This document shows positions 34,301-42,566 of a stretch of DNA of 64,000 nucleotides, piece after piece (the first letter of the stretch is position 1; every line of letters begins with the position of its first letter). The notes under the pieces were generated by a model, which was not told where the DNA came from, made no database searches, and saw only the letters and a list, made by a program, of their open reading frames with translations. Origin of the DNA: Limimaricola sp964022235 (GTDB taxonomy: Bacteria; Pseudomonadota; Alphaproteobacteria; Rhodobacterales; Rhodobacteraceae); assembly GCF_964022235.1 (NCBI RefSeq), contig NZ_CAXHZL010000009.1:98741-162740 (forward strand). Reading direction: 5' to 3'. The position numbers and the translations under genes are program-made.

Positions 34301-35100
34301 AGGATCCGGCGGCGCAGCCAGGCCGAGACGATCTCGCCCAGGATCACCAGCCCGAGGATCGCGATCAGCACGGTCGCCGCCTCGCGCCAGTTGAAGGTGT
34401 CGATCGCGCCTTGCAGGATGATGCCGATGCCGCCTGCGCCGACGAGGCCGAGCACCGTGGACTCGCGCAGGTTGATGTCCCAGCGCAGGATCGACACGGC
34501 CCAGAAGGTCGGCATGACCTGCGGAACGATGGCATAGGCGATGACCTTGAAGCGCGAGGCGCCCGTGGCCTCCAGTGCCTCGACCGGGCGCTTGTCGATC
34601 TCCTCGATGGCTTCGCCCAGAAGCTTGCCCACGAAGCCGATGGAGCGGAACATGATCGCGACGATGCCCGCGACGATGCCGGGTCCGAAGATGGCCACGA
34701 ACAAGAGCGCCCAGATGATCGTGTTGATCGAGCGCGACGACACGAGGATGAAGCGCCCGACCCAGAGCGTGGCGCGGTTGGGCGTGGTGTTCTGCGCCGC
34801 GAGCCACGCCACGGGGAGCGACAGGATCACCGCGAAGGCGGTGGCGATGGTGGCGATGTTCACCGTCTCCCACAGCACCCGCAGGATCACGCCAAGGTTC
34901 GACGGATCGGGCGGGATCATCCGGCCAAAGAGGTCGCCCATCTGTTCCGGTGCGTCCCAGACCCAATCCCAGATCACCTCGATCGAGGTGATGGCCCAGG
35001 CGATCGCCAGAGCGGTCAGCGCGAAGACGGCGTAGCGCTGCAGCCGTTGTTTGAGGGTGAAGCGGGTCCAGTCATCGCGTCCGAGGTCCGAAAGGGTCAT
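34297..35100 (-). CDS. phnE: PhnE-type ABC transporter permease 2
   Basis: This 267-residue inner-membrane permease has about six helices and the EAA-like loop EATGASRFKVIAYAIVPQVMP typical of phosphonate transporters, plus ESTVLGLVGAGGIG. It overlaps the first permease gene as ATGA and the HAD gene as GTGA. It pairs with PhnE1 for import of a phosphonate, phosphite or phosphate ester. Confidence 0.9.
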   Translation of the reverse strand: MTLSDLGRDDWTRFTLKQRLQRYAVFALTALAIAWAITSIEVIWDWVWDAPEQMGDLFGRMIPPDPSNLGVILRVLWETVNIATIATAFAVILSLPVAWLAAQNTTPNRATLWVGRFILVSSRSINTIIWALLFVAIFGPGIVAGIVAIMFRSIGFVGKLLGEAIEEIDKRPVEALEATGASRFKVIAYAIVPQVMPTFWAVSILRWDINLRESTVLGLVGAGGIGIILQGAIDTFNWREAATVLIAILGLVILGEIVSAWLRRRIL

Positions 35101-35954
35101 ATGCGCTTCCTGATCTGGCCGGACACGGCCTCGGACAGAAGGATCGCGCCGACGATGACCATGGTGATGGCCAGCGCGAAGTCATAGTCATAGCGCCCGA
35201 AGGCGTTGGCGAGCGTCGAGCCGATGCCGCCCGCGCCGACGATGCCGACCACCGCCGAGGCGCGCAAGTTGCTGTCGAGCTGGTAGATGGTGAGGCCGAT
35301 CTGGCGCGGCATGATCTGTGGCACCACGGCATAGATCAGCGTCGACAGATAGGGCGCACCGGCGGCGCGCATCGCCTCGACCTGGCCGAAGTCGATCTCC
35401 TCTATCCGTTCGGCCAGCATCTTGGCGACGAAGCCGATGGAATAGACGATAAGGGTCAGCACACCCGCCAGCGGGCCAAAGCCCACCGCCTTCACGAAGA
35501 TGATCGCGACGATCACCGGGTGAAAGCTGCGCGCGACGATGATGATGGCGCGGCCGAGATAGAACACCGCCTTGGGCACCACGTTGCGCGCGGCCATGAA
35601 GGCGATGGGAATCGACAGGATCACCCCGCCGAAGGTGGCAAGGATCGCGATCTTCAGGCTTTCGAGAAAGCCGTCGATCAAGAGCCCCGAGCGTTCGAAG
35701 CTCGGCGGGAACGCCCCGCCGAAGATCCGGCCCGCCCGCTCTACGCCTTCGGCCACGCGAGCCCAGTCGATCGGCAGGGTGCCGAGAGTCCAGACGACAT
35801 AGAGGATCGCGCCGCCATAGACGAGCCAGCGGATCACCGGGTTGGCGATGAAGCTCTTCTTGCGCCAGTGGTCCCGCATAGCGGTCGCACCCGACGTGGC
35901 GCCGCCCGCGGCACCGGCGGGTACGTCCGGGCCATCCATCCGGCCCGTGCTCAT
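35097..35954 (-). CDS. phnE: PhnE-type ABC transporter permease 1
   Basis: The 285-residue permease has a Gly/Ala-rich cytoplasmic N-terminus of about 30 residues, then about six helices with RAAGAPYLSTLIYAVVPQIMP and SAVVGIVGAGGIG, paralogous to the neighbouring permease. The start overlaps the phnC stop as ATGA. Two-permease PhnE arrangements are common in alphaproteobacteria. Confidence 0.9.
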   Translation of the reverse strand: MSTGRMDGPDVPAGAAGGATSGATAMRDHWRKKSFIANPVIRWLVYGGAILYVVWTLGTLPIDWARVAEGVERAGRIFGGAFPPSFERSGLLIDGFLESLKIAILATFGGVILSIPIAFMAARNVVPKAVFYLGRAIIIVARSFHPVIVAIIFVKAVGFGPLAGVLTLIVYSIGFVAKMLAERIEEIDFGQVEAMRAAGAPYLSTLIYAVVPQIMPRQIGLTIYQLDSNLRASAVVGIVGAGGIGSTLANAFGRYDYDFALAITMVIVGAILLSEAVSGQIRKRI

Positions 35955-36727
35955 GACGCCTCCTTCAGTCCGCTCGCACGGTCGGCGGCGGGGCTGCCGG
36001 AATAGATCCGGTCCATCGCGTCCTGATCGAGCATGCCCGGCAGGTCGTCGAAGATGATCCTTCCATAGCGCATGCCGACGATGCGGTCGGTGTACTCCTT
36101 GGCCTCGTGGACGTTGTGGATGTTGATCAGAACCGGGAGCTTCAGCTCGCGCGAGAGGTCGCGCAACAGCCCCATGATCTGCTCGGAGGTCTTGGGGTCG
36201 AGAGAGGCGGTGGGCTCGTCGGCGAGCAGGATCTCGGGCTTTTGCATCAGCGCGCGCACCACGCCGACGCGCTGGCGTTCGCCGCCCGACAGTTCGTCGG
36301 CGCGCTTGTCTGCGTAATGCGCGATGCCCACGCGCTCCATCAGCTCGAAGGCGCGGCGGATGTCTTCCTTGGGGTAGCGCCGCGACAGCGCGGCCCATGT
36401 CGAAATGTAGCCCAGACGCCCTGACTGGACGTTCTCCATCACCGTGAGCCGGTCGACGAGGTTGAAGCCCTGAAACACCATGCCGATCTTGCGCCGCGCG
36501 TTGCGCAGGTCGCGCCCGCGCAGCGTCGTCAGCTCCGTACCGTTCAGCTCGACGCTGCCCGATGTCGGCTCGACCAACCGGTTGATGCAGCGCAGAAGCG
36601 TCGATTTTCCGGCCCCCGAAGAGCCGATGATCGACACCACACTCTCGCCCTCGATGGTCAGGTCGAGGTTCTTCAGGACCGGCTCGCCCTTGCCATAGCG
36701 CTTCACGAGATCCGTGATCTTCAGCAT
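35951..36727 (-). CDS. phnC: PhnC-type ABC transporter ATPase
   Basis: The 258-residue ATPase has Walker A GSSGAGKST near residues 35-43, Q-loop MVFQGFNLVDRLT, signature LSGGERQRV and Walker B ILLADEPTASLD, all matching PhnC. AAGGAGA precedes the ATG. A stable hairpin separates it from phnD, which may lower its expression relative to the binding protein. Confidence 0.95.
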   Translation of the reverse strand: MLKITDLVKRYGKGEPVLKNLDLTIEGESVVSIIGSSGAGKSTLLRCINRLVEPTSGSVELNGTELTTLRGRDLRNARRKIGMVFQGFNLVDRLTVMENVQSGRLGYISTWAALSRRYPKEDIRRAFELMERVGIAHYADKRADELSGGERQRVGVVRALMQKPEILLADEPTASLDPKTSEQIMGLLRDLSRELKLPVLINIHNVHEAKEYTDRIVGMRYGRIIFDDLPGMLDQDAMDRIYSGSPAADRASGLKEAS

Positions 36728-36743
36728 CGCAGTCTCCTTGCGA

Positions 36744-36780
36744 ACCCCGGCCCGCCCGGTCTGGGGAACCGGGCCGGGGT
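36744..36780 (-). terminator. Intercistronic hairpin between phnD and phnC
   Basis: ACCCCGGCCCG and CGGGCCGGGGT form a perfect 11-bp stem with a 15-nt loop in the 61-bp gap. Such hairpins often let the binding-protein mRNA outlive or outnumber the rest of an ABC operon, by attenuation or 3'-end protection. Confidence 0.6.
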
Positions 36781-36788
36781 CATGGGCG

Positions 36789-37775
36789 TCACTCGGCGGC
36801 GAGGCCTTCGGGGGTGTATTCCACGCCGTTCGCGGCTTGGATCTGCCGGATCACCGCCCATTGGTCCTTGTAGGTGATCGGGATGAACTTGCTGACGCCG
36901 GTGAACTCCTCACCCAGAGCCGTGCCTGAGAAGTCGTAGCTGAAGAACGCCTCCTCGATCTTCTCCTTCAGCTCGGGTGTCAGATCATGGGCATAGGTGT
37001 AGGAGGTGGTCGGGAAAGGATCGCTCTCCCAGACGATGCGCACCTCCTCGGGGTCGTAGAGGCCGCGCTCGGCCATGCGGTCGACCACCTCGGAGGCCAC
37101 GGGGGCCGCATCGTAATCGCCCGCGACAACGCCGAGCATCGATTGGTCGTGGCTGCCCGAATAGGTGACCTCGTAATCCTCGTCAGGGGTCACGCCGAGA
37201 TCGGGAAACAGCGCGCGAGGCGCGAGGTTGCCCGAGTTCGATGTCGGCGAGGTATGCGCCACGCGCTTGCCCGCGAGATCCGAAGGCTCCTGAATGTCGC
37301 TGTCGGCTTGGGTATAGAGTTGCAGCTTGTAGCCGAACTGGCCGTCATCCGAGCCCATGATCGCGAAGGGTACCGCGCCTGCGAGGTTCACCGCATAGGG
37401 GGTGGGGCCGGTCGAGAAGCCCGCGATATGTAGCCGCCCCGAGCGCATCGCCTCGACCTCGGCCGAGTTCGACTGCACCGCGAAGAACTGCACCTCTTTG
37501 CCCGTCACTTCCGAGAGATGCTCGATGAACGGCTCCCAAATGTCGGCATAGATCGCCGGATCCTCGACCGGCGTATAGGCAAAGACCAGCGTGCCGGGGT
37601 CTTGCAGTTCGCCTTCGTCGGTCGGCGCGTCGGCGACGAGATCGCCGTCGGCGTCGCAATACATCGGGTCGAGCGTGCCGCGCTCGGCGCAGTCGTCCTG
37701 CGCCGTGGCCGCATGGGCCGAAAGCGCGATGGCGGCGATCGTCGCCGCGCCAAGAATCGTCGGGTGCTTGAGCAT
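36789..37775 (-). CDS. phnD: PhnD-type periplasmic binding protein
   Basis: The 328-residue receptor has a signal peptide ending near AATAQ, an acidic N-terminal insert with two cysteines and a D-x-D-x-D loop (CDADGDLVAD), and then PhnD motifs LVFAYTPVEDPAIYADIWEP, IAGFSTGPTPYAVN and HTSPTSNSGNLAPRALFP. The last holds the Ser/Thr residues that usually bind the phosphonate or phosphate group. GAGGA precedes the ATG. Ligand identity is not readable; the nearby diesterase hints at a phosphate ester. Confidence 0.9.
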   Translation of the reverse strand: MLKHPTILGAATIAAIALSAHAATAQDDCAERGTLDPMYCDADGDLVADAPTDEGELQDPGTLVFAYTPVEDPAIYADIWEPFIEHLSEVTGKEVQFFAVQSNSAEVEAMRSGRLHIAGFSTGPTPYAVNLAGAVPFAIMGSDDGQFGYKLQLYTQADSDIQEPSDLAGKRVAHTSPTSNSGNLAPRALFPDLGVTPDEDYEVTYSGSHDQSMLGVVAGDYDAAPVASEVVDRMAERGLYDPEEVRIVWESDPFPTTSYTYAHDLTPELKEKIEEAFFSYDFSGTALGEEFTGVSKFIPITYKDQWAVIRQIQAANGVEYTPEGLAAE

Positions 37776-37843
37776 GTCGAGTGGTCCTCCTCCCAGAGAC
37801 AGTCCGCAGCGTCACTCCTCAACGACGCTGTAGATCGCTTGGA

Positions 37844-37857
37844 TCGAAGCACTTCGA
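37844..37857. promoter_or_regulatory. Palindrome between phnD and the DeoR/GlpR-type gene
   Basis: TCGAAG-CA-CTTCGA is a perfect 6-bp inverted repeat in the divergent region. GlpR/DeoR-type regulators often recognise TTCG/CGAA elements, so this is a candidate operator. A CTGTCA Pho-box-like half-site on the minus strand lies next to it (37861-37866). Confidence 0.5.
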
Positions 37858-37918
37858 GTTTGACAGTGCAACATTTTCTTGCCTGAGAATGTCTGAGGTC
37901 GGACATCGGAGGCAGGAC

Positions 37919-38695
37919 ATGGCCATTGGCGCGCGCCCCGCCAAGGCGGACCGGCAGGCACAGATCCTGATGGAGCTGAAGCTGCGCCCGCATGTGCGCA
38001 TTGCCGATCTGGCCGAGCGGTTTTCGGTGACGCCCGAGACGATCCGCCGCGATCTCGGCGCGCTCGACGGGCGGGGGCAGATCCTGCGCGCCTATGGCGG
38101 CGCCACCGCCCCGTTTCCGGGCACGCAGCGCGATCTCGAGGCGCGGCAGGGCACGCAGGTCGCGGAGCGCGCGCGGATCGGACGGCACGCGGCCGCGCTG
38201 GTGACCCCGGGCGAGACGCTGATGATCGACGCCGGCGCCACGACCATCGAATTCGCCCGCTACCTCGCCATCGCCGCCACACCGGTCACAGTGATCACCA
38301 ATTGTCTGCAGGTGGCGCAGCTGCTGGGCGGGGTGTCCGGCTCGGAGGTGCGGCTCTGCGGGGGAAGGCTGCTCGCTCGAGAGGGGGCGATGATCGGCGA
38401 GGAGGCGGTCGAGGCACTGTCGCGTTACCGGGTCGATGCGTGCTACCTCGGGGCCTCGGCGATCAACGCGGAGACGGTGAGCGAGGCGGTGCGCGGCTTC
38501 GACATGGTCAAGCGCGCGATGGTCACCGCGAGCGAGCGGGCTGTGCTGCTCATCGATGCGAGCAAGCACGGTCTGACGCATTTCGCACGCGTTGGCCCGC
38601 TGTCGATGTTCGATCTCATCCTGACCGACGCCGCGCCGAATGCGGGTTTGGTGCAGGCCTGCGCCGATCAAGGCGCGACGCTGCGCGTGGTGTGA
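37919..38695 (+). CDS. DeoR/GlpR-family transcriptional regulator
   Basis: The 258-residue protein has the DeoR helix-turn-helix VRIADLAERFSVTPETIRRDLGALDGRGQILRAYGGA (about 25-61), written here as overlapping motifs RIADLAERFSVTPETIRRD and GQILRAYGGA, and the DeoRC sugar-phosphate sensor domain. GGAGG lies 6 nt before the ATG at 37919. It is divergent from phnD and most like GlpR, so glycerol-3-phosphate or a related ester may be its ligand (inference from the adjacent diesterase). Confidence 0.9.
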   Translation: MAIGARPAKADRQAQILMELKLRPHVRIADLAERFSVTPETIRRDLGALDGRGQILRAYGGATAPFPGTQRDLEARQGTQVAERARIGRHAAALVTPGETLMIDAGATTIEFARYLAIAATPVTVITNCLQVAQLLGGVSGSEVRLCGGRLLAREGAMIGEEAVEALSRYRVDACYLGASAINAETVSEAVRGFDMVKRAMVTASERAVLLIDASKHGLTHFARVGPLSMFDLILTDAAPNAGLVQACADQGATLRVV

Positions 38696-38853
38696 CACGG
38701 TCGGATCGCGGCCCCGCGTTTATGGTCCCGAACCGTCAACACTGCCTGTCGCGAGAAACAGACCTTCCAGCCGAACACCGGTTTGCGTAACAGCATCCGT
38801 CTGATATGCCTTTCAGATCCAAGGCGCTCCAGTTTTTACGGGGGATATCGACC

Positions 38854-40293
38854 ATGATTCACCCCGTTCTTCTTTGTGGCGGTTCTGGCACGCGACTGTG
38901 GCCCCTGTCGCGCAAATGCTACCCCAAGCAGTTCGTGCCCCTGACGGGTGAGGAAACGCTGTTTCAGGCTTCGGCCAAACGCCTGAACGGAGAGGGTCTT
39001 GGCCACGACGGCCGCCTCGGCTTTGCGGCGCCGCTGGTGCTGACGAACGCCGACTTCCGCTTCATCGTGACCGAACAGCTCGGCCTTGCCGGTATCGATC
39101 CAGGCGCGGTGCTGATCGAACCGGAGGGGCGCAACACCGCGCCCGCAATCCTTACCGCGGCACTATACCTATGCGCGACCGATCCTGAGGCGGTGATGCT
39201 GATCTCACCCTCGGATCACGTCGTTCCGAACGTGACCGCCTTTCACGCCGCAATCGAACGCGGGCTCGAGGCGGTCCGGGCCGGGCGCCTTGTCACCTTC
39301 GGTATCCAGCCCGATCGCCCCGAAACCGGCTATGGCTATCTCGAACTTGGCACCGCGTCCGTCGATGGCGCGCCGCAGCCGCTGGCCCGCTTCATCGAAA
39401 AGCCCGACGCGGCGCGCGCCGAGGCGATGCTCGCCTCGGGCAATTTCCTGTGGAACGCAGGCATCTTCATGGCGCGCGCGGCAGACATGGTCGCGGCCTT
39501 CCGCACCCATGCGCCAGAGATCTTCTCGCCGGTCGAGGCCGCGCTTGCCGCCGCCAAGACCGACTTGGGCTTCTTGCGCCTCGACCCCGACGCTTGGGCC
39601 GCTGCGCCGGATATCTCGATCGACTACGCGGTGATGGAAAAAGCCGAGAATCTCTCGGTCGTCCCCTTCATGGACGAATGGTCGGACCTAGGCGGCTGGG
39701 ACGCGGTCTGGCGCGAGAGCGGACCCGACGACGACGGCGTCGTCACATCTCGCGGCGCCACGGCCATTGACTGCCGTGACACCCTGTTGCGGTCGGAAAG
39801 CGCGCAGCTGGAGATCGTCGGCATCGGGCTTGAGAACATCATGGCGATTGCCACGGGCGACGCGGTGCTGGTGGCCGACATGTCCCGCGCCCAAGACGTC
39901 AAGAAGGCGGTCGAGGCCCTCAAGAAAAGTGGCCGGCCCCAAGCGACCCGATTCCCCAAGGATCATCGGCCCTGGGGCTGGTTCGAAAGCCTCGCAATCG
40001 GCGGCCGTTTCCAAGTGAAGCGCATCATGGTGCACCCCGGCGCGGCGCTGTCGTTGCAAAGCCACCACCACCGTTCCGAGCATTGGATCGTGGTCGAGGG
40101 CACGGCGCGGATCACGGTGGACGATGAGGTCCGGCTCCTGACCGAGAACCAGTCGGTCTATATTCCGCTCGGTGCTGTCCACCGCCTCGAGAACCCCGGC
40201 AAGCTGCCGATGGTGCTCATCGAGGTGCAGACCGGTGCCTATGTCGGCGAAGATGACATCGTGCGCTATGAGGACCTTTACGCGCGCGGATGA
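38854..40293 (+). CDS. manC: Mannose-1-phosphate guanylyltransferase / mannose-6-phosphate isomerase
   Basis: This 479-residue bifunctional-type enzyme makes GDP-mannose. The pyrophosphorylase motif LCGGSGTRLWPLSRKCYPKQ is at the N-terminus, FIEKPD near residue 180, and the type II phosphomannose isomerase cupin with QSHHHRSEHWIVVEGTA near 400. GGGGGAT precedes the ATG. It opens the exopolysaccharide locus and would supply GDP-mannose or derived sugars. Confidence 0.95.
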   Translation: MIHPVLLCGGSGTRLWPLSRKCYPKQFVPLTGEETLFQASAKRLNGEGLGHDGRLGFAAPLVLTNADFRFIVTEQLGLAGIDPGAVLIEPEGRNTAPAILTAALYLCATDPEAVMLISPSDHVVPNVTAFHAAIERGLEAVRAGRLVTFGIQPDRPETGYGYLELGTASVDGAPQPLARFIEKPDAARAEAMLASGNFLWNAGIFMARAADMVAAFRTHAPEIFSPVEAALAAAKTDLGFLRLDPDAWAAAPDISIDYAVMEKAENLSVVPFMDEWSDLGGWDAVWRESGPDDDGVVTSRGATAIDCRDTLLRSESAQLEIVGIGLENIMAIATGDAVLVADMSRAQDVKKAVEALKKSGRPQATRFPKDHRPWGWFESLAIGGRFQVKRIMVHPGAALSLQSHHHRSEHWIVVEGTARITVDDEVRLLTENQSVYIPLGAVHRLENPGKLPMVLIEVQTGAYVGEDDIVRYEDLYARG

Positions 40294-40598
40294 AAGTCGG
40301 GTTAACGTCGGTTTCGGAAACAACGCGCCAACTTGAAGCTGAAACATCGGTCCGGTGGATTTCAGAATAGCCTTATAAACTTATAGGGGATTAATGGCTC
40401 TGTTGCGCAACAGAGCCCCGGCGAGGCCCCATTGCCGCTCAATAGCAACAAAGGCAGTTCCTGCCATGCGAAACGAAACCTGGACCTAATTCGCGCAGAA
40501 AATGTTGGCGGGAAATCTTTTGGAACCGCCATTACACACTTGCTCGCTCGCAGTCGTGGCGCGACCAAGCGACCGGCCAAGAGGATAGGTGGCGTCCG
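40294..40598. other. 305-bp gap after manC with an IS-end-like palindrome
   Basis: No credible gene is present. It contains an AT-rich patch with a TATAA/TTATA inverted repeat (about 40374-40386) and the 22-bp palindrome listed separately. A minus-strand frame of 28 codons (40381-40467) reads through the palindrome but has a stop just upstream. Confidence 0.5.
40396..40417. repeat. 22-bp perfect palindrome resembling IS ends
   Basis: The arm GGCTCTGTTGC is followed directly by its perfect complement. From memory the arm matches the start of IS6-family terminal repeats (as in IS6100) and is close to some IS5-type ends. It could be an IS scar with two ends abutted, or simply a terminator between convergent manC and wzx. 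Confidence 0.5.
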
Positions 40599-42011
40599 TC
40601 ATGGGCTCAGTATCGAGGCCGCCCGGTGAAGGCGCGACATTTGCGGCAGAATGGCGAGAACCCATGTCAGAAGAAGAGTTGCACACGACAGCCCGAGCAT
40701 CTGCCACGCCCCATAAAACTGGGCGCTATAGAACATGGCGACCCATCCGATAGCCGAGGCCAAAGCTCCAATGGTCATGGCGCTTAGTACGGCACTGCCG
40801 TTGATCGGCGCGACCCGCGCCGCGAACCAGAGGTAGCGCGGCAGGTAGGCGATGGAGAATAGCGTTAGCGCAAGCGCCACCGCCTCGATCCCGAACGGCA
40901 AGGCGATCGCGACAGCGATCGTACGCAGCAGCGTCCGCTCCGCGATCATCCTGAGCCGCAACCGGGTCCGGTCGAGCGCCTGCAGCATAACCCCGACGCT
41001 AGCGGTCGCTGTATCGATCATTACGCCGGGAGCGGCGAGGGCGACGATCACCGACGCAGAGGCCCACGTATCTGAAAGCAGAAAGGGAAACAGGCTACCA
41101 CCGCTGCCGGCCAGCACGGCCATCGGCGGAAAGACAGCTACAGCAAGAACCCGGCAGCTCGCGACATATATCTCCGCGACCTCCTCCCGCGCAGCTTGAG
41201 CCTTGGCAATGCGCACGAAGACCACCTGCGACACGGGCCCGGCGATGGCATTCCGTGGCAAAGTCAGAAAACGCTGAGACATCGAGAACAGCCCCGCTGG
41301 CACGGCACCAAGAATGCCTCCAATCAAAAGGATGGGGCCCTGTCGTTGGGCGCTGAACAACAGCGAGACGCCGATGTTATCGGTTGCGAACCGAATATGT
41401 CCCCCTAGAGGGACGAAATTGTGCGGCCTTGTAGGGCGAAAACTGCTTTGGATCCAGGTTCCGAGACTTTGGACCATGGCGATCACGACTTGCTGCCCCA
41501 CGAGCGACCAGGCCCCGGCGCCGAACACGGCCAGCACCAAGACGGTGACCAGCCCTGCGACACCGGCCCCGACCCGGATTAGGGCGAGACGTGGGAAGCG
41601 GCCTTCTCGCTCCATATGGGCTGTTGCGACCGCGGTGAGAGCATTTAGGAACGGGAGCACCGAAAGAACTGCCACTAGCCAGAGCAACGCCGGCCTATCG
41701 AACAGGGCAGCCCATACCGGTGCGAGAGCGGCAATACCTAGGGTGAGAAGCGTCCCGACTGCGGCCAGTAGCCAAAACACGCTGTTCCACTCAGCGGGGT
41801 CATAGCTGGGCTGGCGGATCAGCGACCGGCCCATGCCCGCGTCGCTCAGCATCTGTGCGAAGACAACGATGCTCATCGCGATGGCCATGTCCCCGAACTC
41901 GGACGGGGTGAGATAGCGGGAAACGACCGGGAGGACGAGGATCTGGGACAGGGCGAGCAGCGTTCGGGAGGCTCCCAGGGAGCCGGCATTAAAAAGAAAA
42001 GTTCTAGCCAT
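40599..42011 (-). CDS. Wzx-type polysaccharide flippase
   Basis: The 470-residue protein has about 12-14 hydrophobic helices and the MOP/PST-family N-terminus (SRYLTPSEFGDMAIAMSIVVFAQMLSDAGMGRSLI). It should flip lipid-linked oligosaccharide repeat units across the inner membrane, before Wzy polymerisation. No obvious Wzy or Wzc gene is in the window. It is convergent with manC. Confidence 0.9.
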   Translation of the reverse strand: MARTFLFNAGSLGASRTLLALSQILVLPVVSRYLTPSEFGDMAIAMSIVVFAQMLSDAGMGRSLIRQPSYDPAEWNSVFWLLAAVGTLLTLGIAALAPVWAALFDRPALLWLVAVLSVLPFLNALTAVATAHMEREGRFPRLALIRVGAGVAGLVTVLVLAVFGAGAWSLVGQQVVIAMVQSLGTWIQSSFRPTRPHNFVPLGGHIRFATDNIGVSLLFSAQRQGPILLIGGILGAVPAGLFSMSQRFLTLPRNAIAGPVSQVVFVRIAKAQAAREEVAEIYVASCRVLAVAVFPPMAVLAGSGGSLFPFLLSDTWASASVIVALAAPGVMIDTATASVGVMLQALDRTRLRLRMIAERTLLRTIAVAIALPFGIEAVALALTLFSIAYLPRYLWFAARVAPINGSAVLSAMTIGALASAIGWVAMFYSAQFYGAWQMLGLSCATLLLTWVLAILPQMSRLHRAASILSP

Positions 42012-42566
42012 CCAATCGCACCGTCACCCTTGCCGCGGCGAACGAACCCCGCGTCGCCACGATGTCACTACGCTACTAGTTCAATCGCTGCATTAAACGT
42101 CAACTCCCGATTGGGATTTGACGCTGATCCCTTGGCAAGGGGAACTTTTCCTTGCCGGAACGGGTAGTTTGGCGACATGATGGAGCAATACGGCGAACCG
42201 GTCCGGACCCGAGCGGGTGAAAATAAGGCTTCTTGCGTTTCCAATGCGGGACAAGTTTTTGATGTTTCTCATGCAGATATCGACAGGCGAAAGACCCGGC
42301 GGCTGCAAGCTTAATTTAGCGGCTATATTTGCTTTCGCACCGCGACAAGGGGATATGAAACGCCTTGTTTCGTCGGAGCACTACACGCAGCGTAGCAGTC
42401 GCAGTTTCGATGCGGCACGAGACCAGAGCCCCTGCGTGCCGGCAAGGTCAAGGGCCGAAGCAGAGGTTATGCCGCCGGGAGTGGGCAAAAGGGCCTTTAA
42501 CTTCGTTGGGGGTGACGACCCCTGGTGGCTTGTCGGTCCTCCAGCCTGGCGCATTATGGCAGGGCT
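42012..42566. other. 555-bp divergent region before the GT4 gene
   Basis: No supported gene was found; frames here lack ribosome-binding sites. The AT-richer stretch (about 42085-42360) contains the hairpin at 42134-42156 and presumably the promoters of wzx (minus) and the glycosyltransferase (plus). Confidence 0.5.
42134..42156. promoter_or_regulatory. Hairpin or operator in the wzx upstream region
   Basis: GGCAAGG and CCTTGCC form a perfect 7-bp inverted repeat with a 9-nt loop, and a second overlapping symmetry CCCTTG-G-CAAGGG lies at its left side. It may be an operator for EPS genes. Confidence 0.35.

Noticed and set aside
40362..40580. 72-residue minus-strand frame between manC and wzx
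   Set aside because: It overlaps the palindrome, lacks a ribosome-binding site and shows no family sequence.
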